Positions 5,599-10,354 of a stretch of DNA of 10,354 nucleotides are shown here, piece after piece. Under the pieces are notes generated by a model. It saw nothing but the letters and a program-made list of their open reading frames with translations, had not been told where the DNA came from and ran no database searches. Origin of the DNA: an uncultured Oscillospiraceae bacterium (GTDB taxonomy: Bacteria; Bacillota; Clostridia; Oscillospirales; Oscillospiraceae); NCBI GenBank assembly GCA_934635545.1, contig CAKTZN010000061.1, positions 1 to 10,354 on the forward strand, written 5' to 3'. Numbering within the stretch: the first letter of the stretch is position 1; each line of letters begins with the position of its first letter. A program made the position numbers and the translations under genes.

Positions 5599-8130
5599 AT
5601 GAGAAACCGTATCACAAGCATACTTCTGGCGGCATTGATGCTGCTGTCCCTGCTGCCGGTACCGTCCTGGGCAGCGGAGGTCACACAGAAGGACGAAGCG
5701 GTCACGGCCACGGAAGGCCAGCCGTCCCCGCAGTCCGACGCCATCGCGGTCACCTCCGTCCCGGAAAACAAATACCTGGGCTGCGACCGGGCAAGCAAGA
5801 TCATCCCCGCCAACTGCTACGTTGACGATGACGGCGTCTACTACGTCACGGATGATTCCGGCTCGATCCGGATCGACGCGGGCAGCGGCGTCATGACCGC
5901 CCGGAAGGCCGTCGTGTTCTCCTCCAGAAGCACCGAAAAGGCGGAGCTCGTGTCCGCGTCGCATATCCTGTTCCTGGTCAACGAGAATATCGAGTATTCG
6001 TCCCCCGCCACCGGCAACAAGGTCGCCAAGAACGTCAATGAGTACCAGTGTGTGCTCTGCGGCAAGACCTTCTATGGCTCCAACAAGGATTACAGTACCC
6101 CCGAAACCGCTGTCGCCTACGATTATGCTTATGCCTATAACCTGGTCAAGCAGGGCTACGTCGCCATCCCCGCCAACGCCAAGCTGGCTAGTGTTCCCTA
6201 CGTCTGGGCTGACGACAGCGCCAGCACCGGAGGAAGCGAAAGCGGCAACATCATCGCCAGCGGTGAATGCGGCGCAGATGGCGATAATGTCCTATGGACG
6301 CTGGATGGCCAGGGTGTATTGACCATTACCGGCGAGGGGGATATGGCGGATTATTCGTCCGGTGAAACAGCCCCGTGGTATGACTATGCCGCATCTGTCC
6401 AGTCCGTCGTTATCGCCGAAGGTGTTACTCATGTAGGAAACCGTGCGTTTATTTATTGTTCTGCACTAACTGACGCATCTCTCTCCAATAGCATCGAATC
6501 TATCGGAACCTATGCTTTCTTTTCTGCCGGACTATCTGACATCGTGATTCCACAGGATGTTGAAACCATTGGAACAAACGCTTTCTCTTCCTGTACACGC
6601 TTAGAATCCGTTAAAACGTGCGGCAATCTATGGTCCGTGGGAACTGATTGCTTCTCTGATTGTTCCGCTCTTACCGAGGTCGTTTTCGGAGGTTATGTTC
6701 GTTCCGTAGGCGGCGGTATGTTTGCCCGTTGCACTTCTCTGAAGTCTATTGTCCTTCCTTCTAATATAAATGGTATGTGGAGCATGTTTCAGGGCTGTAC
6801 GTCCCTGACCAACGTAACACTTCCAGATGGAATTACTGAAATTTCCTCTTCCGCCTTTCAGGGTTGCAAAGCGCTTCAATCGCTTAATCTGCCAGACAGC
6901 GTGACTAATATTCGCGAACGAGCTTTCTCCGAGTGCACAAACCTGAAAGATATCAACTTTCCGGATAATCTGGAAACCATCGACACATACGCCTTTTATA
7001 AATGCCAGAGCCTGACAAAAATTGTTTTGGGGGAACAGCTCAATTTGATTGATGAATACGCTTTCGCAAGCTGCAATGCGTTTGAGGCGGCCTCATTCAC
7101 CAAAAGCAGTAGCTCTTATGGCACGCTCAGTATCGGATTTGGCGCTTTTGCGAAATGTAGCGCATTATCCAATGTATACTACCTTGGCACTTCAAATGAT
7201 TGGGGAACCGTCAGTTTTGCAGATGACAATGACGCTCTCGCAGATGCAGAGCTTCACTATATCTCAACCTCCTGCACTATCGGCAATATCAATGGCATCG
7301 ACGGTATTGACGCCACAGACATGGCATGCCTGCATGAATACCTGACTTCTGGCTTCAATCGTGGCTATTTATCGGGTAAATACTTAAAACAAGTTGCAGA
7401 TCTGAACAATGATCAGGTCGTTGATGTGTATGATCTCCAGCTTCTTTATGAGGTCGTCAGTGGGCTTGCAGATATTGATGATATTAAGCAAAAGCAGCCC
7501 ATTACCTCGCTAGATACCATGTACGCCACCTTCAGCAATTATCCTGACGCATATGCGTGGATTGAAATTCCTGAATTTTCCGAAGCTATGGGCATAGATC
7601 ATGCATTTTCTTATCCAGTCGCCCAACATCCCTCAGATCGTAATTACTACCTCAGCCACAACTTGGATGGCAACACAAATAATGCTGGCACTATTTTTAG
7701 CGAAGCCACTGTAGAAGGCAAAGTTATCAACGGCCGTGATTTGAGCGACCCTGTCACCGTACTGTACGGCCGCAATATGGCAAATCGTACTATGTTTGGC
7801 GGTTTGCAAAGCTTTCTGAAATCGATGGATCTTAATCAGCAGCATCTGGTTTACATGTATCAGCAAAATCGCCGTGTTGCCTATCAAATCGTAGGCGGTG
7901 TGCAATACGACACAAGTCATATTATATATTACCATGACTTTAGTGACGCTTCTATCTTTAATAGCTTCTTTAATCAGTTATGGAACGAAACCGATAGCAG
8001 CACCAATGTAGATTATTCTAACAAACCAGTTGCCGGGGATCGTGTTTTAATTCTATCTGTTGCGAAAAGTAATGATGATAATCACCGTTATCTTATCATA
8101 TGCAAAATGATTGAAGATACCATTATATGA
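5599..8130 (+). CDS. Secreted BspA-type leucine-rich repeat protein with dockerin-like and inactive sortase-B-like domains
   Basis: 843 residues. Residues 1-25 are a signal peptide (hydrophobic LLAALMLLSLL, cleavage after SWA). Residues about 40-205 match nothing I recognise and hold one CVLC pair. Residues about 220-550 are BspA/LRR_5 repeats (units like IGTYAF, VTLPDGITEISSSAFQGC), which mediate surface or host binding in known proteins. Residues 562-630 form a type I dockerin-like pair of calcium loops: NINGIDGIDATD (shifted) and DLNNDQVVDVYD (canonical). Residues about 635-843 follow sortase B (YAWIEIP, YYLSHNLDG, AGTIF, YGRNM, MFGGL, ILSVAKS, HRYLII). The catalytic His is Arg725 and the Cys is Ala822, while Arg830 remains, so transpeptidase activity is not expected. 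There is no LPxTG anchor; attachment may be by the dockerin. GC falls sharply after about 6420. AGGAGG supports the start. The sortase assignment rests on motif order, not on a search. Confidence 0.88.
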   Translation: MRNRITSILLAALMLLSLLPVPSWAAEVTQKDEAVTATEGQPSPQSDAIAVTSVPENKYLGCDRASKIIPANCYVDDDGVYYVTDDSGSIRIDAGSGVMTARKAVVFSSRSTEKAELVSASHILFLVNENIEYSSPATGNKVAKNVNEYQCVLCGKTFYGSNKDYSTPETAVAYDYAYAYNLVKQGYVAIPANAKLASVPYVWADDSASTGGSESGNIIASGECGADGDNVLWTLDGQGVLTITGEGDMADYSSGETAPWYDYAASVQSVVIAEGVTHVGNRAFIYCSALTDASLSNSIESIGTYAFFSAGLSDIVIPQDVETIGTNAFSSCTRLESVKTCGNLWSVGTDCFSDCSALTEVVFGGYVRSVGGGMFARCTSLKSIVLPSNINGMWSMFQGCTSLTNVTLPDGITEISSSAFQGCKALQSLNLPDSVTNIRERAFSECTNLKDINFPDNLETIDTYAFYKCQSLTKIVLGEQLNLIDEYAFASCNAFEAASFTKSSSSYGTLSIGFGAFAKCSALSNVYYLGTSNDWGTVSFADDNDALADAELHYISTSCTIGNINGIDGIDATDMACLHEYLTSGFNRGYLSGKYLKQVADLNNDQVVDVYDLQLLYEVVSGLADIDDIKQKQPITSLDTMYATFSNYPDAYAWIEIPEFSEAMGIDHAFSYPVAQHPSDRNYYLSHNLDGNTNNAGTIFSEATVEGKVINGRDLSDPVTVLYGRNMANRTMFGGLQSFLKSMDLNQQHLVYMYQQNRRVAYQIVGGVQYDTSHIIYYHDFSDASIFNSFFNQLWNETDSSTNVDYSNKPVAGDRVLILSVAKSNDDNHRYLIICKMIEDTII

Positions 8131-8159
8131 CAAAACCGCCTGACCTCCCCACAAAAAAC

Positions 8160-8188
8160 CAGGACGCCCTGCGGTGCAGGGCGTCCTG
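8160..8188. terminator. Bidirectional intrinsic terminator between convergent genes
   Basis: A 13-bp perfect stem (CAGGACGCCCTGC / GCAGGGCGTCCTG) with a 3-base loop is flanked on the left by AAAAAA and on the right by CCTTTT. It separates the LRR gene from the minus-strand membrane gene. The minus direction has the better U-tract. Confidence 0.9.
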
Positions 8189-8211
8189 ATCCTTTTATGC
8201 CGCGCGACGTC

Positions 8212-8703
8212 TCACCGCACCAGAAGGGCCATCACACCGGCCAGCACCGCGGCGATCACCGCCATGCCCACCGTGCCGAACAGCCACTTGCGCTTTTTGT
8301 CCTGCCCCGTGATGTAGGGCTTCATGTCCTCCGTGCCGGGGATCGTCCACGCCCTGGTGTGGCCCACCCACCAGTCGTCCACCAGAAATCGGTCGATCAG
8401 GTTCATCACCGACAGAATCACCAGAAGCTGCCAGAACCCCGGCCAGAAGCCCCGCGCGCCGTTGACGGCGTACACGCACACCAGCACATAGGCCACATAC
8501 CCCGGCATGCAGATCAGCTTGAACAGCTTGCTGTTCCGCTTGATTCGCTCGTGGGTGGTCAGTCCCAGCGCCACGCACCGCGCCTGCACATCGTCGTGAT
8601 AGAGATGCACCATCCCCACCGCGCCCTTCCGGATGCCGAAGGCGCACACCAGCACCAGCAGCACGCCAAGCCCCACGCCCTCCAACAACACTCGCCAGAT
8701 CAT
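8212..8703 (-). CDS. Small four-helix integral membrane protein of unknown function
   Basis: 163 residues. I do not recognise a named family with confidence. Four hydrophobic segments are visible at about 5-24, 61-80, 88-108 and 140-162. A conserved-looking, Trp-rich loop lies between helices 3 and 4: DRFLVDDWWVGHTRAWTIPG (104-123), followed by TEDMKPYI. A basic loop (HERIKRNSK, 51-59) lies before helix 2. No enzymatic motif can be assigned. The start at 8703 is chosen because AAAGGAG lies about 9 bases upstream. An in-frame ATG at 8745 would add an Arg/Lys-rich extension, has no ribosome binding site and would overlap the regulatory dyad. It is a single-gene unit sharing its dyad with the MBL operon, which suggests a linked function. 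Confidence 0.85.
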   Translation of the reverse strand: MIWRVLLEGVGLGVLLVLVCAFGIRKGAVGMVHLYHDDVQARCVALGLTTHERIKRNSKLFKLICMPGYVAYVLVCVYAVNGARGFWPGFWQLLVILSVMNLIDRFLVDDWWVGHTRAWTIPGTEDMKPYITGQDKKRKWLFGTVGMAVIAAVLAGVMALLVR

Positions 8704-8737
8704 ACCGTTTTTCTCCTTTCGCCGTCTGCGTTTTTCA

Positions 8738-8753
8738 GTTAGCATTATCTAAC
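8738..8753. promoter_or_regulatory. GTTAG-N6-CTAAC dyad upstream of the membrane protein gene
   Basis: On the minus strand the core is GTTAG-ATAATG-CTAAC, and the surrounding 22 bases differ from the strong dyad of the MBL operon at only three positions. It lies in the leader, about 55 bases after the predicted transcription start and 35 bases before the start codon. Confidence 0.58.
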
Positions 8754-8762
8754 CGTCAGGCC

Positions 8763-8794
8763 CGCGAAAGGCCGCCCTTACGGCAGCCTCCGCG
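8763..8794 (-). other. Leader hairpin upstream of the membrane protein gene
   Basis: On the minus-strand RNA, CGCG and AGGCUGCC pair with GGCGGCCU and CGCG around a small internal loop (one U-G wobble) and a 5-base apical loop. It begins about 10 bases after the predicted transcription start. No U-tract follows, so it is not a terminator; it may stabilise the mRNA or act together with the dyad. Confidence 0.45.
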
Positions 8795-8811
8795 ATCATC
8801 TATCCGGCCAT

Positions 8812-8840
8812 AGTATACTGACGCGCCGCGGTTTTGTCAA
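8812..8840 (-). promoter_or_regulatory. Sigma-A promoter of the membrane protein gene
   Basis: On the minus strand, TTGACA (8840-8835), 17-base spacer, TATACT (8817-8812). This is a near-consensus strong promoter with the start expected near 8805. It sits just after the terminator of the upstream phzF-like gene. Confidence 0.85.
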
Positions 8841-8853
8841 GGTGCTTCCGCGG

Positions 8854-8884
8854 AAAAAAGAGACAGGCGGCCGCCTGTCTCTTT
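8854..8884 (-). terminator. Intrinsic terminator of the PhzF-family gene
   Basis: A perfect 28-base palindrome (AAAGAGACAGGC, GGCC, GCCTGTCTCTTT; 8857-8884) lies 4 bases after the stop codon and is followed on the minus strand by a run of T. A stable stem with a GGCC loop is expected. Confidence 0.92.
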
Positions 8885-8888
8885 CCCA

Positions 8889-9671
8889 TTATCCGATGTT
8901 GATGTCCGCCACGGAGTAGATAGCGGCCTTGCCGCTCATCTTGATGCGCTCCCCCACCTGGGTGCAGTACAGGGTGCCGCCCCGGGGACTGGCCTGATAG
9001 GCCACCAACGTATCCTTGCCCAGAGTCCTGACCCAATAGGGCACGATGTGGCAATGGCCGGAGCCGCACACGGGATCCTCCGCCACGTTGCACTTGGGGG
9101 CAAAGCTGCGGGACACGCAGTCGTTTTCGCCGCTGCCGGGCGCGGTGGCGTGCAGCAGCAGGCCGTCCAGCGCCCGCACCTTCTCCTGATCCACCACCAT
9201 GTTCCGCACCGTCACCTCGTCGTCAAACACGCACAGCAGGTCGCGGCCCATATAGGCGGCCTTCGGCATGGCGCCGTTCATGGCGTCGGCCATGGCCTGG
9301 GTCACCGGCACGCTTTTCATCTCGTAGGCGGGGAAATCCATCTCGTACAGTTCCCCCTTCCGCACCACCGTCAGGTCGCCGGACAGGGTAGTAAAGGTGA
9401 TCTCCGTCAGCTCCGGCGCCACATAGGTCATGATGGCGCAGGCGGTGCCCAGCGTGGCGTGGCCGCACAGGTCGATCTCGCCGCCGGGGGTAAACCACCG
9501 CAGGTGGTACTTCTCCCCCTCCTTCACGGCAAAGGCCGTCTCGGACAGGTTGTTCTCGCGGGTGATGGCCATCATGGTGGCCTCGTCCAGCCACTTGTCC
9601 ATCACGCATACGGCGGCGGGATTGCCCGCGAATACATGGTCGGTAAAGGCGTCCACAACATACTGGCGCAT
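8889..9671 (-). CDS. PhzF family phenazine-biosynthesis-like / isomerase protein
   Basis: 260 residues, close to the usual family length. PhzF proteins have two similar half-barrels and use an active-site Glu to isomerise small substrates; most members outside phenazine producers have no known substrate. Visible: the family N-terminus VDAFTDHVFAGNPAAVC (6-22), ENNLSETAF (39-47) with the expected catalytic Glu44, LRWFTPGGEIDLCGHAT (57-73), and in the second half SRSFAP (187-192) and EDPVCGSGHC (198-207). The start is set at 9671, not further upstream: the ATG there begins the canonical family N-terminus and has AAGGAG about 10 bases before it, while the in-frame extension to 9812 runs through the promoter and the next gene's terminator. 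There are no phenazine genes nearby, so a housekeeping role is likelier. Confidence 0.92.
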   Translation of the reverse strand: MRQYVVDAFTDHVFAGNPAAVCVMDKWLDEATMMAITRENNLSETAFAVKEGEKYHLRWFTPGGEIDLCGHATLGTACAIMTYVAPELTEITFTTLSGDLTVVRKGELYEMDFPAYEMKSVPVTQAMADAMNGAMPKAAYMGRDLLCVFDDEVTVRNMVVDQEKVRALDGLLLHATAPGSGENDCVSRSFAPKCNVAEDPVCGSGHCHIVPYWVRTLGKDTLVAYQASPRGGTLYCTQVGERIKMSGKAAIYSVADINIG

Positions 9672-9707
9672 AGGAAGCTCACTCCTTGTTTTTATTTGGA
9701 TGGCCCC

Positions 9708-9736
9708 AGTATAGCACACTCCCCCGCCGCCCGCAA
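9708..9736 (-). promoter_or_regulatory. Promoter of the PhzF-family gene
   Basis: On the minus strand, TGC precedes TATACT (9713-9708), an extended -10 of the TGnTATAAT type, with TTGCGG (9736-9731) 17 bases upstream. The predicted start is near 9701. Confidence 0.68.
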
Positions 9737-9761
9737 CCGTCTTTTTCACCGTCCCGGCCGC

Positions 9762-9796
9762 AAAAAACGGACTGCAAAACAGCCGTTTTGCAGTCC
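9762..9796 (-). terminator. Intrinsic terminator of the ABC transporter ATPase gene
   Basis: A 12-bp perfect stem (GGACTGCAAAAC / GTTTTGCAGTCC, 4-base loop) is followed on the minus strand by G and TTTTTT. It begins 12 bases after the stop codon at 9809. Confidence 0.93.
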
Positions 9797-9808
9797 TTTT
9801 CAGGGAAA

Positions 9809-10354
9809 TCATTGCTCTGAATACCGGGCCAGGAAGTGGCGGGTGCGCTCCTGCTGGGGATTGTCGATGACCTCACGGGCCGGCCCCTGCTCCACGATGA
9901 CGCCGCCGTCCATGAAGATCACCTGATCCGCCACATCGCGGGCGAAGGCCATCTCATGGGTGACGATGATCATGGTGGTGTGCTGCTGGGCGAGGCCCCG
10001 GATGACCTTCAGCACCTCGCCGGTCAGCTCCGGGTCAAGGGCGGAGGTGGGCTCGTCGAAGCACAGGATGTCCGGCTTCATGGCCAGCGCCCGGGCGATG
10101 GCCACCCGCTGCTGCTGTCCGCCGGAGAGCTGGTGGGGATAGTTCTCCATCCGGTCGGCCAGGCCCATCTTCTCCAGCAGTGCCTTTCCCTCGGCCAGAA
10201 TGGCGGCCTCGCTCTCGCCGGTCTTTTCCGTTTTCGCCATCAGCTTCCGGGCCAGCACCACGTTCTCCAGCGCCGTATACTGGGGGAACAGGTTGAAGCT
10301 CTGGAACACCAGGCCGAAGTGCAGCCGCTTCTTGCGGATGTCCGCCTCACGGCG
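9809..10354 (-). CDS. Polar amino acid ABC transporter ATP-binding protein (GlnQ-like), 5'-truncated by window edge
   Basis: The C-terminal 181 residues of a cytoplasmic ABC ATPase that would drive uptake of a polar amino acid with a permease and binding protein, presumably encoded to the right of the window. The reading frame is open to the edge, so Walker A lies outside. Visible: the Q-loop [10 protein letters not shown], the signature [15 protein letters not shown], Walker [15 protein letters not shown], and the H-loop [13 protein letters not shown]. The [13 protein letters not shown] and [20 protein letters not shown] segments are typical of the GlnQ/HisP amino acid subfamily. No regulator-type extra domain follows the ATPase core. 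The GTG at 10307-10309 is an internal Val, not the start. Confidence 0.94.
   Translation of the reverse strand, partial: RREADIRKKRLHFGLVFQSFNLFPQYTALENVVLARKLMAKTEKTGESEAAILAEGKALLEKMGLADRMENYPHQLSGGQQQRVAIARALAMKPDILCFDEPTSALDPELTGEVLKVIRGLAQQHTTMIIVTHEMAFARDVADQVIFMDGGVIVEQGPAREVIDNPQQERTRHFLARYSEQ

Noticed and set aside
6400..7260. Tandem repeat DNA or CRISPR-like array
   Set aside because: The repetition is at protein level (LRR units of about 23 residues) with diverged DNA; there are no identical direct repeats with unique spacers.
7495..8130. Sortase part as a decayed pseudogene
   Set aside because: The frame is open to the stop, the other sortase motifs are intact and a strong terminator follows, so decay is less likely than a maintained inactive domain.
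8704..8745. Upstream ATG extending the small membrane protein
   Set aside because: The extension is Arg/Lys-rich, lacks a ribosome binding site and overlaps the regulatory dyad, while the ATG at 8703 has AAAGGAG at good spacing.
8889..9671. Part of a phenazine biosynthesis cluster
   Set aside because: No other phz genes are present and the gene has its own promoter and terminator; PhzF-like proteins are common outside phenazine producers.
9672..9812. N-terminal extension of the PhzF-family protein
   Set aside because: The extension runs through the promoter and the terminator of the preceding gene. The family N-terminus begins at the ATG at 9671.

Overview
The window is chromosomal DNA from a GC-rich, probably Gram-positive gut-type bacterium. 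An Oscillospiraceae-like Clostridium relative is my best guess. This is inferred from the GC-rich codon use, strong AGGAG-type ribosome binding sites, sigma-A promoters (TTGACA-17-TACAAT or TATACT), intrinsic terminators with U-tracts, a BspA-type leucine-rich repeat surface protein with a dockerin, and the gene families present. No RNA genes, CRISPR arrays, insertion sequences or integrases are visible.

Layout. (1) 2-1360 (+): the C-terminal two thirds of a P1B-type (heavy-metal) P-type ATPase, cut by the left edge. It ends at a bidirectional terminator (1370-1401). (2) 1410-3798 (-): a compact three-gene operon, transcribed as metallo-beta-lactamase-fold hydrolase, then ATC-hydrolase-family protein, then LCMT-type SAM methyltransferase. 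Both junctions are ATGA stop/start overlaps, and transcription starts from a consensus promoter at 3894-3922. (3) 3967-5286 (-): a MATE efflux pump with its own promoter and an intrinsic terminator-like hairpin inside its leader (candidate attenuator). (4) 5599-8130 (+): a secreted 843-residue protein with a signal peptide, an unidentified N-terminal region, BspA-type LRRs, a dockerin-like domain and a sortase-B-like C-terminal domain whose catalytic His and Cys are replaced by Arg and Ala. (5) 8212-8703 (-): a small four-helix membrane protein. (6) 8889-9671 (-): a PhzF-family protein. (7) 9809-10354 (-): a polar-amino-acid ABC transporter ATPase, cut by the right edge.

Two things tie the window together. 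First, the three-enzyme operon and the small membrane protein each carry, downstream of a consensus promoter, nearly the same 22-bp dyad (GTTAG-N6-CTAAC core, 19 of 22 bases identical). A third, weaker copy lies in the operon leader. This suggests one regulator, not encoded here, controls both units. Second, base composition changes abruptly inside the LRR gene near 6420: about 73% GC in a 60-base sample at 5701-5760 and about 27% at 7921-7980. Most of the LRR, dockerin and pseudo-sortase part may therefore have a different origin from the signal peptide and N-terminal part.

The most unusual element is the LRR-dockerin-dead-sortase architecture. The other genes are recognisable families, mostly single-gene units with their own terminators.
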